Shown: positions 43,408 through 51,894 of the stretch, piece by piece
Position numbering within the stretch: the first letter of the stretch is position 1
Layout: each line of letters opens with the position of its first letter
NCBI RefSeq assembly: GCF_001424945.1
Contig: NZ_LMCW01000015.1
Location: 20,503 to 84,502, forward strand
DNA length: 64,000 nucleotides
Direction: 5' to 3'
DNA from: Rhizobium sp. Root1203
Lineage (GTDB): Bacteria > Pseudomonadota > Alphaproteobacteria > Rhizobiales > Rhizobiaceae
Translations under genes and position numbers: made by a program
The notes under the pieces: generated by a model
Told to the model about the DNA's origin: nothing
Database searches by the model: none
The model's input: only the letters and a program-made list of their open reading frames with translations

Positions 43408-44265
43408 ATGAAATACAGGTCGGCCCAGTCTCGGCCCCTTGCGGAAGGCCCGCTGCCCCTGATGGCGCCAGCCGGCATCTTCCTGGCCCTCTTCTTTCTG
43501 GTTCCGCTCGCCTATGTGGGCTGGATGAGTATATCGCAGCCGGCTGTCGGCCTGCAGAATTTCGCACGGCTGCTGCATTCCAGCCTGTTTGCCTCGGTGC
43601 TATACCAGACCTTCAAGACGGCCTTCGTCGTCACGGTACTGGCGCTGATCTTCGCCTATCCGCTGGCCTATGCTGCTGCCAATGGCACCAAGCGTTTCGC
43701 CACTTTCCTGCTGATGGTCGTCGCGCTGTCATTCTGGACGAGCTATCTCGTACGAACCTATGCCTGGATGGTGATCCTCGGCAATCAGGGACCGATCACC
43801 GCCCTGCTCGTCTGGCTCGGCTGGGACCCCGCGCCAAAACTGCTGTTCACCACTTTCAGTTCCACGCTGGCCATGACCCACGCCCTGATCCCGTTCATGA
43901 CCATGTCGCTCTATTCCGTTATGAAGCGCATCGACCCGCTCTATGTCCGTGCCGCCGAAAGCCTTGGCGCCAGCCCGTTGCGCGCCTTCATCACGGTCTA
44001 CCTGCCGCTTTCCGCACCGGGCATCGTCAACGGCTGCACGCTCGTCTTCATTTCCTGCCTCGGCTTCTACGTCATGCCGGTGCTGCTCGGCAGCCCGCGC
44101 GACCAGATGATCGCCGGCATCATCGGCGACCAGATCGAACAGACGCTGGATTTCGGTCTGGGTTCAGCGATCTCGATTGTACTGCTCGCGCTGACCGTCG
44201 CCATCTACGCACTCTACAACCGCTTCTTCGGACTTGACCGGCTCTGGGCAGGAGATGACCGATGA
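43408..44265 (+). CDS. ABC transporter permease (PotB-like)
   Basis: A 285-residue permease with six transmembrane segments. The start at 43408 places PLMAPAGIFLALFFLVPLAY as the first helix. The EAA motif is YVRAAESLGASPLRAFITVY then LPLSAPGIVNG. LSFWTSYLVRTYAWMVILGN is highly characteristic of PotB-type permeases. It ends in an ATGA overlap with the second permease. Confidence 0.88.
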   Translation: MKYRSAQSRPLAEGPLPLMAPAGIFLALFFLVPLAYVGWMSISQPAVGLQNFARLLHSSLFASVLYQTFKTAFVVTVLALIFAYPLAYAAANGTKRFATFLLMVVALSFWTSYLVRTYAWMVILGNQGPITALLVWLGWDPAPKLLFTTFSSTLAMTHALIPFMTMSLYSVMKRIDPLYVRAAESLGASPLRAFITVYLPLSAPGIVNGCTLVFISCLGFYVMPVLLGSPRDQMIAGIIGDQIEQTLDFGLGSAISIVLLALTVAIYALYNRFFGLDRLWAGDDR

Positions 44266-45092
44266 ACCCGTTTATCCGCGTGTTGGCTGTTCTCATCGCC
44301 TTCTTCGTCGCCGCACCGATGTTCATCGTCATCCCGATGTCCTTCAGCTCTGCCGCTTCGCTGACGTTCCCGCCGCCGGGCTATACGCTGGCCAACTACA
44401 TCACCTTCTTCTCCGATCCGAACTGGACGGAGCCGTTGATCAACAGCGTGCTGATCGGCCTTGGTACGGTCTGCGTAACGCTGGCGCTGGCGATCCCCGC
44501 ATCCTTTGCGCTTGCCCGCCATATCTTCCTCGGCCGCACGCTGTTCAATCTCCTGATCATGCTGCCGATGATCGTGCCGACCATCGTCATGGCGCTCGGC
44601 TACTACATGTATTTCGGGCAGCTTCGGCTGGTGCAGAGCTATCTCGGCGTCATCCTCGCCCATAGCTGTATCGCCATGCCGATGTCGACGCTGATCCTGA
44701 CTGCCGCCCTCAAAGGCTTCGACCAGTCGGTGGAACGTGCCGCCATGAACCTTGGGGCCTCGCCCTTCACCACCTTCCGGCTCATCACCTTCCCGATCCT
44801 GCGTCCGGCGTTTTCGGTCGCCGGCCTCTTCGCCTTCATCGCCTCGTTCGACGAAGCGGTGATCGCCCTCTTCATCTCCGGTCGCGACAAGGCAACCCTG
44901 CCGCGCCAGATGTTCAACGCCGTCCGCCAGGAGGCCGACCCCACGATCTCCGCCGCCTCATCCTTCCTGTTCCTGCTTGTCCTTGCCGGCATCTGCATCT
45001 GGCTTGCGCCGCAATTTGTGCGCCGCCGTGCCAATGCTGCCGGGCAACCTCTCGGAAACGGAACAACCCAAACCGCCGCTGCGGCATCCTGA
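44262..45092 (+). CDS. ABC transporter permease (PotC-like)
   Basis: A 276-residue permease. First helix RVLAVLIAFFVAAPMFIVIP, then the periplasmic SFSSAASLTFPPPGYTLANY typical of PotC; EAA motif SVERAAMNLGASPFTTFRLI then TFPILRPAFSVAGLFAF. Six transmembrane segments. ATGA overlap with the PotB-like gene and a 13-nt gap to the ATPase gene. Confidence 0.88.
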   Translation: MNPFIRVLAVLIAFFVAAPMFIVIPMSFSSAASLTFPPPGYTLANYITFFSDPNWTEPLINSVLIGLGTVCVTLALAIPASFALARHIFLGRTLFNLLIMLPMIVPTIVMALGYYMYFGQLRLVQSYLGVILAHSCIAMPMSTLILTAALKGFDQSVERAAMNLGASPFTTFRLITFPILRPAFSVAGLFAFIASFDEAVIALFISGRDKATLPRQMFNAVRQEADPTISAASSFLFLLVLAGICIWLAPQFVRRRANAAGQPLGNGTTQTAAAAS

Positions 45093-45105
45093 TTGGAGCA
45101 AAGCC

Positions 45106-46152
45106 ATGAACGCCCGTTCCCTCACGCTTCGCAATGTCAACAAGAGCTATGACGGCAAGCATATGGCCGCCGATGATGTCTCGCTCTCCATCAAGGCCGG
45201 TGAGTTCGTTTCCTTCCTCGGGCCGTCCGGCTCCGGCAAGACGACGACGCTGATGATGATCGCCGGTTTCCAGCATCCGACCTCAGGCGAAATCCGTCTT
45301 GGCGACCGCGCCATCGACAATCTGCCACCGCACAAGCGCAATATCGGCATGGTCTTCCAGAACTATGCCCTGTTTCCGCATATGACCGTCGCCGACAACG
45401 TCGCTTTCCCGCTGCGCATGCGCGGCGTGGACAAGGCCGAGAAGGAGCGGCGCTCCCGCGAAGCGCTGGCAAAAGTCGGCCTGCAGGGCTTTGAGAAGCG
45501 TGTACCCTCCGAACTCTCAGGCGGTCAGCAGCAGCGTGTCGCTCTTGCCCGTGCCCTCGTCTTCCAGCCGGATATCATCCTGCTTGACGAGCCGCTCGGC
45601 GCGCTCGACAAGGCGCTGCGCGAACACATGCAGGTGGAGCTGAAGCGCATCCACAAGGACCTCGGCGTCACCATGGTCTACGTCACCCATGACCAGACCG
45701 AAGCCATGACCATGTCCGACCGCATCGCCGTCTTCAATCAGGGCCGCATCGAGCAGGTCGGAACGCCGAACGAGATTTATTTCGCGCCGAAGACCCGCTT
45801 CGTTGCCTCCTTCATCGGCGACAGCAACATCATCTCGGCCTCCTCCATGGGTGATGGCCGCTTCGAAACGCCGGTCGGCATCGTCGAGACTGCAGCCACA
45901 GCCGGGCGCAACAGCAAGGCCGACCTGCTGTTGCGCCCGGAAATGATCCGCATCGCCGATACCGCCCAGACCAACCGCCAGCCGATGAAGATCGATACGA
46001 CGATCAACTACGGCGATAACCTGCTGGTCATCGGCAAGCTCGGCAGTCAGGCGATCCGCATGCGCGTGCCCGGCATCGATGCGCGAAAACTCACTGGCGC
46101 CGCCGAGTGCCACGTCACATGGCGCAACGAAGACGTTCACGTCATCGCCTGA
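45106..46152 (+). CDS. ABC transporter ATP-binding protein (PotA-like)
   Basis: A 348-residue protein. Walker A LGPSGSGKTTTLMMIAGF, Q-loop VFQNYALFPHMTV, signature ELSGGQQQRVALARALV, Walker B DIILLDEPLGALDKALR and H-loop MVYVTHDQTEAMTMSDR are intact. The TOBE domain (LLLRPEMIRIAD, INYGDNLLVIGKLG) follows. The start at 45106 has GGAGCAAAGCC upstream. It completes a four-component polyamine-type importer. Confidence 0.9.
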   Translation: MNARSLTLRNVNKSYDGKHMAADDVSLSIKAGEFVSFLGPSGSGKTTTLMMIAGFQHPTSGEIRLGDRAIDNLPPHKRNIGMVFQNYALFPHMTVADNVAFPLRMRGVDKAEKERRSREALAKVGLQGFEKRVPSELSGGQQQRVALARALVFQPDIILLDEPLGALDKALREHMQVELKRIHKDLGVTMVYVTHDQTEAMTMSDRIAVFNQGRIEQVGTPNEIYFAPKTRFVASFIGDSNIISASSMGDGRFETPVGIVETAATAGRNSKADLLLRPEMIRIADTAQTNRQPMKIDTTINYGDNLLVIGKLGSQAIRMRVPGIDARKLTGAAECHVTWRNEDVHVIA

Positions 46153-46197
46153 TTTTCAAGTTCTCACATACCCCGTGCATTCCTGATGGAGCCTGCC

Positions 46198-47583
46198 ATG
46201 AACGACCGCCCGAATTCCCTTCATGCTCTCGACAAGCAAACCCTCGTTCACCCCTACACGAATCTCGCGGTGCACCAGGAGGTCGGTCCGCATGTGATCA
46301 CCGGCGGCGATGGCATCTATGTCACGGATGACGAGGGCAAGCGCTATATCGAAGGTCTGGCGGGTCTTTTCTGCGCCGGCCTCGGCTTCAGCGAGCCGCG
46401 TCTCGTGGAAGCTGCGACCCGGCAACTCAAGACCATGCCGTTCTATCATTCCTTCGCCCACAAATCGACGGAACCGGGTATCCGGCTGGCCGAAAAGCTT
46501 CTCTCCATCGCGCCGGTTCCGATGTCGAAGGTGTTCTTCGCCGGCTCCGGCTCCGAGGCAAACGACACGGCCATCAAGCTCGTCTGGTACTACAACAACG
46601 CGCTCGGCCGTCCTGAAAAGAAGAAGATCATCTCGCGCCGCAAGGCCTATCATGGCGTGACCGTCGCAACGGCAAGCCTCACCGGCCTGCCCTTCAACCA
46701 CCGCGATTTCGACCTGCCGATCGCCAATATCCTGCACACGGATTGCCCGCACTACTGGCGCTTTGCCGAACAGGGCGAGAGCGAGGAGGATTTTGCCACC
46801 CGCATGGCGAACAATCTCGAGGCGATGATACTCGATGAAGGCCCGGAGACCATCGCTGCCTTCTTTGCCGAGCCAGTCATGGTTTCCGGCGGCGTCATCA
46901 CCCCGCCAAAAACCTATTTCGAGAAGATCCAGGCGGTTCTTGCGAAATACGACATCCTGCTTGTCGCCGACGAAGTGATCTGCGGTTTCGGCCGCACCGG
47001 CAATATGTTCGGCTCGCAGACCTATGGGCTGAAGCCGGACATGATCAGCTGCGCCAAGCAGCTTTCCGCAGCCTACATGCCGATCTCGGCGCTGATGATC
47101 AACGAGAAGATCGCCAATGCTCTGGTCGACCAGAGCCGCAAGATCGGCAGCTTCTCGCACGGCTATACTTATGGCGGCCATCCGGTCGCCGCCGCCGTCG
47201 CACTCGAAGCCCTGACGATCTATCAGGAGATCGATATGGTCGGCCACGTCCGCGCGATCACGCCCCGTTTCCAAGAGGGTATCCGCAAGCTTGGCGAACA
47301 TCCGCTCATCGGCGAGGCCCGTGGCGTCGGCCTTGTTGCCGGCCTTGAATTCGTCAAGGACAAACAGACCAAGGAAAACTTCCCGCCCGCGTGGCAGGTT
47401 GCCAACCATGCCGGCAAGTTCGCGACCGAGCGGGGCGTGCTGACCCGCGGCCTCGGCGACATGGTCAGCCTCTGCCCAGCCATGATCATAACTGAAGAAC
47501 AGATCGACGACCTGATGGCCCGCATGCAACTGGCACTCGATGACACCCTCGCCTGGGCGCAGGCGCAGGGTTATCTCGCCTGA
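46198..47583 (+). CDS. Class III (omega) aminotransferase
   Basis: A 461-residue PLP enzyme of fold type I. Blocks: GLAGLFCAGLGFSEPRLVEA, SKVFFAGSGSEANDTAIKLV (PLP phosphate), SRRKAYHGVTVATASLTGLP, LLVADEVICGFGRTGNMFGS (Asp to the PLP nitrogen) and MISCAKQLSAAYMPISALMI with the Schiff-base Lys. The closest general pattern is that of amine/pyruvate or taurine/putrescine-type transaminases. With the dehydrogenase next door it probably converts a primary amine to an aldehyde. An in-frame GAT-type start 4 codons earlier (46186, MEPA) is also possible. Confidence 0.9.
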   Translation: MNDRPNSLHALDKQTLVHPYTNLAVHQEVGPHVITGGDGIYVTDDEGKRYIEGLAGLFCAGLGFSEPRLVEAATRQLKTMPFYHSFAHKSTEPGIRLAEKLLSIAPVPMSKVFFAGSGSEANDTAIKLVWYYNNALGRPEKKKIISRRKAYHGVTVATASLTGLPFNHRDFDLPIANILHTDCPHYWRFAEQGESEEDFATRMANNLEAMILDEGPETIAAFFAEPVMVSGGVITPPKTYFEKIQAVLAKYDILLVADEVICGFGRTGNMFGSQTYGLKPDMISCAKQLSAAYMPISALMINEKIANALVDQSRKIGSFSHGYTYGGHPVAAAVALEALTIYQEIDMVGHVRAITPRFQEGIRKLGEHPLIGEARGVGLVAGLEFVKDKQTKENFPPAWQVANHAGKFATERGVLTRGLGDMVSLCPAMIITEEQIDDLMARMQLALDDTLAWAQAQGYLA

Positions 47584-47593
47584 GAGGAAGAGC

Positions 47594-49057
47594 ATGATGA
47601 CGGATAACCCCAATTTCGCCTATGAGCGGCTCGGCATGCTCATCGACGGCCGCTGGATCACTGAGACGGAACGGCGCGACGAGGTTCTCGATCCTGCGAC
47701 CGGACAGATCATCGGCCACCTGCCGCATGCGACAGATGCCGACCTAGCCGTAGCGGTAGCCTCCGGCCAGCGCGCCTTCGAAAGCTGGAAAAACCGTTCG
47801 CCGCTAGAACGTGGCCAAATTCTGCGCCGCTTTGCAGACCTGGCCCGCAGCCATGCCGACGAGATCGGCCGCAGCATGACCCGCGATCAGGGCAAGCCGC
47901 TCGCGGAAGCGATCGGCGAAATCCGCTTCGCAGCCGACCATGCCGACTGGCATGCGGAAGAGGCGCGGCGTATCTATGGCCGCATCATTCCGTCGCGCGA
48001 TCCGCGTGTACAACAGCTGGTGACGCGCGAACCTGTGGGCGTCTGCATCGCCTTCACCCCCTGGAACTTCCCCTTCAGCCAGGCACTGCGCAAAGTCGTG
48101 GCGGCGCTTGCAAGCGGCTGCACGATCATTCTGAAAGGTCCGGCAGAATCCCCGTCCTCCACGGTCGCCATCGGCCGGCTGATGCAGGAAGCCGGCCTGC
48201 CGGACGGGTGCCTCAACATCGTCTGGGGCGCATCCGCGCATATTTCGGAAACGCTGCTGGCAGCGCCGGAGGTGAAGAAAATTTCGTTCACCGGCTCCGT
48301 CGAAGTCGGCAAGTTGCTGGCCTCGCTTGCCGGACATCACATGAAGCGCTCGACCATGGAACTCGGCGGCCACGCCCCCGTGATCGTCTTCGACGACGCC
48401 GATATCGATGCGTCAGCCGATGCGCTGGCAGCGCAGAAGGTGCGCAATGCGGGGCAGGTCTGTGTTTCGCCGACCCGTTTCTACGTTCAGGCCAAGGCAC
48501 ATGATCGCTTCCTCGCCCGTTTCACGGACAAGATCGCCGCCACGAAAGTCGGCAACGGCTTCGACGAAGGCGTTCAGATGGGGCCGCTCTGCCACGCCCG
48601 CAGGGTAACATCCATGGAAGGCTTCGTGCGGGATGCCCGTGCGCAGGGCGCCGAGATCGTCACGGGGGGCGAGCGCATGGGCAATGCCGGTTTCTTCTAC
48701 GCCCCGACCGTCGTTGCCGGCGGCACCGATACGCTGGAGCTGATGAACGATGAGCCCTTCGGCCCGATCGCTGTCGTCACCCCGTTTTCAGAGTTCGAAG
48801 AGGTGATCCGCCGGGCTAACAGCCTGCCGTTCGGTCTCGCATCCTACGTCTTCACCGGCTCCAGCAGCCGGGCGCAGCATGCGGCGCAGGCGCTGGCAGC
48901 GGGCATGGTCAGCATCAACCATTTCGGTCTGGCGCTGCCCGAAACACCCTTCGGCGGCATCAACGACAGTGGTTACGGCAGCGAGGGCGGGACGGAGACC
49001 TTCGACGGTTACCTCAACACCAAGTTCGTGACACGCTTCGACAACACGCCGGCATAA
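47594..49057 (+). CDS. NAD(P)-dependent semialdehyde dehydrogenase (ALDH superfamily)
   Basis: A 487-residue protein. Motifs: FTPWNFPFSQALRKVVAALA (cofactor), SFTGSVEVGKLLASLAG, MELGGHAPVIVFDDADID (general-base Glu), NAGQVCVSPTRFYV (catalytic Cys) and NDEPFGPIAVVTPF. The sequence follows the succinate-semialdehyde dehydrogenase (GabD) subgroup, including SINHFGLALPETPFGGINDS. It would oxidise the aldehyde made by the transaminase. Two adjacent ATGs (47594 and 47597) follow GAGGAAGAGC. Confidence 0.9.
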   Translation: MMTDNPNFAYERLGMLIDGRWITETERRDEVLDPATGQIIGHLPHATDADLAVAVASGQRAFESWKNRSPLERGQILRRFADLARSHADEIGRSMTRDQGKPLAEAIGEIRFAADHADWHAEEARRIYGRIIPSRDPRVQQLVTREPVGVCIAFTPWNFPFSQALRKVVAALASGCTIILKGPAESPSSTVAIGRLMQEAGLPDGCLNIVWGASAHISETLLAAPEVKKISFTGSVEVGKLLASLAGHHMKRSTMELGGHAPVIVFDDADIDASADALAAQKVRNAGQVCVSPTRFYVQAKAHDRFLARFTDKIAATKVGNGFDEGVQMGPLCHARRVTSMEGFVRDARAQGAEIVTGGERMGNAGFFYAPTVVAGGTDTLELMNDEPFGPIAVVTPFSEFEEVIRRANSLPFGLASYVFTGSSSRAQHAAQALAAGMVSINHFGLALPETPFGGINDSGYGSEGGTETFDGYLNTKFVTRFDNTPA

Positions 49058-49148
49058 AGCAGCCGGCTGCTGCCCAAAAAATGCAAATTCGATTATGCGA
49101 TCGCTACAGTTCATCGGCGCGATCCTGCGTCGACAGAAGGAGACCACC

Positions 49149-49538
49149 ATGTTTGAAGCCATCGATACCGGATCGGACCCATCGGAGTCACCCGTCAGCG
49201 AGGTCGTTCGCGCCGGCAACCTCGTCTGGTCGGTTCATATCTCAGAGGATCCGGTCAATGGCGATCTCGTCACCGGGGATATCGAAACCCAGACGCGCCG
49301 TACGCTTGGCAATCTCGATATCGCCATCCGCGCCGCCGGCGGCACGTTGGCGGATGTCGTGCAGGTCCAGGTCTTCCTTGTGGAAAAGACGGATTCGGCC
49401 GGCATGAACAAGGCCTATGCTGAGTTCTTCAAGGAGCCCTATCCGGTGCGCGCAACGGTCGTCGTGAAGGAACTCCTCGCGGAAGGTCTGCGCATCGAAA
49501 TCCTTGCCCATGCCGTCCTCGGCGGCATCGCGCGATAA
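49149..49538 (+). CDS. RidA-family enamine/imine deaminase, copy 1
   Basis: A 129-residue protein. The Rid fold shows SEVVRAGNLVWSVHISEDPV, TRRTLGNLDIAIRAAGGTLA with DVVQVQVFLVEKTD, and YPVRATVVVKELLAEGLRIE; the Arg in PVRATV is the carboxylate-binding residue of active Rid proteins. These enzymes remove reactive enamines/imines made by PLP enzymes, which fits an operon containing a transaminase. AGAAGGAG precedes the ATG. Confidence 0.88.
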   Translation: MFEAIDTGSDPSESPVSEVVRAGNLVWSVHISEDPVNGDLVTGDIETQTRRTLGNLDIAIRAAGGTLADVVQVQVFLVEKTDSAGMNKAYAEFFKEPYPVRATVVVKELLAEGLRIEILAHAVLGGIAR

Positions 49539-49553
49539 ACTCGGGGCGGACTC

Positions 49554-49928
49554 ATGTTTGAAAAAGTCGAAACCGGCATCTTCGCCTCTAAGGCTCCGCT
49601 GAGCGGCACAGTCAAGGCCGCCCGCATCGTGCGCTCGGCCCACATCGCCAAAAACCCACAGACCGGTGAACTCCTTACGGGCAATATCGAGGAACAGGCG
49701 CGACAGGTGTTTCTCAATCTTCAGCAAGCGATGAAGGCGGCCGGGGGCAGCCTTGCCGATGTGGTCCAGATCCAGGCATATCTGATCGACAAGACGGACG
49801 CCCACGGTTTTAACCGCATCTACCACGAGTTTTTCTCCACCCCCTACCCCGTCCGGGCTACAGTGGTGGTGGACTTGCTCTCCGCAAATATACGCGTTGA
49901 GATCCTGGCAACAGCGGTCATTCAGTAG
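49554..49928 (+). CDS. RidA-family enamine/imine deaminase, copy 2
   Basis: A 124-residue paralogue of the preceding protein (KAARIVRSAHIAKNPQTGEL, MKAAGGSLADVVQIQAYLID, YPVRATVVVDLLSANIRVEI), about half identical by eye, with the same conserved Arg. It starts 15 nt after copy 1. Two diverged Rid copies side by side suggest separate substrates or a hetero-oligomer. Last gene of the operon; a strong hairpin follows. Confidence 0.88.
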   Translation: MFEKVETGIFASKAPLSGTVKAARIVRSAHIAKNPQTGELLTGNIEEQARQVFLNLQQAMKAAGGSLADVVQIQAYLIDKTDAHGFNRIYHEFFSTPYPVRATVVVDLLSANIRVEILATAVIQ

Positions 49929-49978
49929 ACGACGAATTTCGGCAGTTGACCAACGCCAGGCCACATTCGCAGCCCATG

Positions 49979-50028
49979 AACAGCATAGAAGCTCCTGGGC
50001 CAAAGCGTCGAGGAGCTTTTATGCTGTT
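49979..50028 (+). terminator. Large hairpin ending the catabolic operon
   Basis: AACAGCATAGAAGCTCCT (49979-49996) pairs with AGGAGCTTTTATGCTGTT (50011-50028) over 18 bp with one G-T wobble and a 14-nt loop, 50 nt after the second RidA stop. Only a short T-run (GTTTC) follows, so termination may be partial or Rho-assisted. Confidence 0.6.
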
Positions 50029-50095
50029 TCGGGGATTGATATTTTAGAGAATTGGGTTGCGGGGGCTCCAGCGCGCACAGACTTGTGTATTCTCC

Positions 50096-50256
50096 CGCCT
50101 TGAAGGGATGTGAACCTCCAACCTATGCACTTATTCATTACAGAGCAGTCTCCGTATTGATTGGATGGGCGCTCGTCTTCATCTCATTCGGGTGCCGTCT
50201 TGGAAACGCTCTTTCGACCTTGCCACTCCTGCGGTATTAACGTCTTGATATCGAAG
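50096..50256. repeat. Dispersed element, copy B
   Basis: Shares with copy A (28329-28469) the 21-bp block CGCCTTGAAGGGATGTGAAC(C) and a later block CCACTCCTGCGG..CGTCTTGATATCGAA. The minus strand of the later block encodes FDIKTLIPQEWQGR, parallel to FDIKTLTPQEWEGR in copy A. The parent protein is not identified. Confidence 0.6.
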
Positions 50257-50542
50257 TAGCCGCGCCCGCTCGGTGAACGCGTCTGGTTCGCCACCGAACG
50301 CGACGCTCCCTGCGCCGTCGAACTGGCTTCGCATCGCCCACATAGCTGCGTTGCACAATAAATGTTTTCCAGATGGTCAAAAAGCGGGCATAAAGTCTGC
50401 AGCTAGCTAATGCAGATAGCGCTCTTCTCCCAGTTCCGCCGCAGTAGCTGTTCCCCTCTGAAGGTTTTTGACCTTCACACTTCATGGGCCGCGTTTTCGC
50501 TGGCCCCTTTTTTTGGCCGATGCGTCCTGCATGCGGCCATTC

Positions 50543-51040
50543 CTAGCGCGACAGACGGCCGTCGTCATCATTTAGCGTGATGCGGCTGGGCAAGGCGTTG
50601 CTCCATGTCCACAAGACCAGATTGAGATCCTGCGTAGTCGCACCATGCGCGAAGCTCTGAACGAGGAGCGCCTGATAACCGGCCTGCGCCAGCTTCCGCG
50701 CGAAGGCCTGGGTTTCTGCCACGCCGCGCGCCTTCATTTCGTTCCGCCACGCCGGATCGGCAAGCGCAGCCGCATTGATACATTCGGCATCCAGGGCATC
50801 ATTGTTTCGGCAGTCGAAGACACGCTCCACCTCGGCATCATAGGAGACAAGCGTCGTAGGCTGCAGGGTTCCTACCTGGTTGGCCTCGCGCAATGCCGTC
50901 ATCACCGATAAGGATGTGTAAAGTGCTGGAGTTCCTTTTGCGTTGAAGCGACCACCATAAAGTTCTGCTCCGCGACCCGACAACGGCTCGCGTGCGTGGA
51001 CAGGGTTCAGTGCGCGATAAAGAGTTCCCTTGAAATGCAT
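50543..51040 (-). CDS. RES-domain toxin
   Basis: A 165-residue protein. RES toxins degrade or ADP-ribosylate-type modify NAD-linked targets and arrest growth. The family-defining Arg, Glu and Ser are seen in GTLYRALNPVHAREPLSGRG (Arg), GGRFNAKGTPALYTSLSVMT (GGRwN.kG.p.iY.S) and ALREANQVG (Glu). The late FLVQSFA-like block (LLVQSFAHGATTQDLNLVLW) is typical of the C-terminal fold. It lies 8 nt downstream of its antitoxin gene. Confidence 0.85.
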   Translation of the reverse strand: MHFKGTLYRALNPVHAREPLSGRGAELYGGRFNAKGTPALYTSLSVMTALREANQVGTLQPTTLVSYDAEVERVFDCRNNDALDAECINAAALADPAWRNEMKARGVAETQAFARKLAQAGYQALLVQSFAHGATTQDLNLVLWTWSNALPSRITLNDDDGRLSR

Positions 51041-51048
51041 CTAGGCGA

Positions 51049-51399
51049 TCACGCGTGGATGCCCGCGTCGACAGCGTCGATATAGTCAAGAACGTCGTCG
51101 GCGCGACCATCCCTCACCAGTTGCATAGCTGTCAGGCCGGAAAAGCCGGACAATGGCTCCGACCGATACCAGGCATAGGCCATCAGGGCCGAGCCGAAGC
51201 GTGGCTCGACTTTGTTGATGATCTCAGCAACTTCACGCAGGCGGCGTTGTGTCTTGTCCGAGCGAATGCGATCCTTGCGTTGGATCGCATCTCGTCCTAA
51301 TCCGGCGGTACGGGCGATTTCCTCGCTTGTGGTGCGCAAAGCCTCCGCGAATTTGCGTGGTAAGAACATGCCTCCGTCTGCATACTGTGCAAGGCTCAT
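51049..51399 (-). CDS. Xre/MbcA/ParS-type antitoxin of the RES pair
   Basis: A 116-residue protein. The N-terminal part contains an HTH-like region (FAEALRTTSEEIARTAGLGR then DAIQRKDRIRSDKTQRRLRE), and the C-terminal DUF2384 toxin-binding domain shows GSALMAYAWYRSEPLSGFSG then LTAMQLVRDGRADDVLDYID. It should cover the RES active site and repress the operon. A perfect inverted repeat 32-53 bp upstream of the start is the likely operator. Confidence 0.85.
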   Translation of the reverse strand: MSLAQYADGGMFLPRKFAEALRTTSEEIARTAGLGRDAIQRKDRIRSDKTQRRLREVAEIINKVEPRFGSALMAYAWYRSEPLSGFSGLTAMQLVRDGRADDVLDYIDAVDAGIHA

Positions 51400-51430
51400 A
51401 TCGCTACCCTCAATCTCTAACGCCGAAACT

Positions 51431-51452
51431 ATTGACGTGATATAGCGTCAAT
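51431..51452. promoter_or_regulatory. Operator-like dyad of the RES/Xre pair
   Basis: ATTGACG-N8-CGTCAAT, perfect 7-bp arms, located 32 bp upstream of the antitoxin start. The minus-strand arm includes a TTGACG that could serve as a -35 box. Xre-type antitoxins bind such palindromes to autoregulate. Confidence 0.55.
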
Positions 51453-51654
51453 GAGAGTGGTTTTCAATGAGAGGTCGAATATAGAGGAGTAGGGTAAACC
51501 ATAGAAGCGGTTCGCAGAGGTGCGTCCATCTTCGATTATGAAGTCGCCGGCAGCGGCGATGCCTCTCCCATTGATTACCTCCCGGATCGCAAGAAGGCAG
51601 TGTCTCGGCAAAGGCCGGGACGACAGCAAGGTCTATGTCACCTTCGACATCGAC

Positions 51655-51675
51655 CGCCTTGAAGGGATACGAACC
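51655..51675. repeat. Boundary motif copy (CGCCTTGAAGGGATACGAAC)
   Basis: Matches the first block of dispersed elements A and B at 19 of 21 positions, but without their second block. It stands between the RES/Xre pair and the helicase operon. Confidence 0.5.
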
Positions 51676-51894
51676 ATCGACGATCTGTTACATTCTCCAA
51701 ATGACTGAAAACACTCGATTTACTGATCGCAAAGCGCGGCGGTCGCCTTCAGTGGCGACCAGCATTCTCCTGATCGGCAATCGCCTTTACGACGTAAGAC
51801 GACAAATTCGCGAACAATCCCTATTTGAAGTTGGAAGTGTTGGGTCTCGAAATCGTAGGATGGCGGCATTGATTTGATGATTTCGAGAGAAGCC

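Larger units (their letters stand above)
49929..50542. other. Gap: operon-end hairpin and dispersed element copy B
   Basis: Begins with the 18-bp hairpin at 49979-50028, then copy B of the dispersed element (50096-50256). The rest up to the RES gene contains no recognised gene. Confidence 0.5.
51400..51894. other. Gap between the RES/Xre pair and the helicase operon
   Basis: Contains the RES/Xre operator (51431-51452) and the third copy of the boundary motif (51655-51675). Plus-strand scraps such as FDYEVAGSGDASPIDYLPDR (near 51530) and KVYVTFDIDRLEG in another frame look like a decayed coding region of unknown origin. Confidence 0.45.

Noticed and set aside
46156..47613. A 485-codon minus-strand open frame
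   Set aside because: Antisense to the transaminase; length is explained by codon bias in GC-rich sequence.
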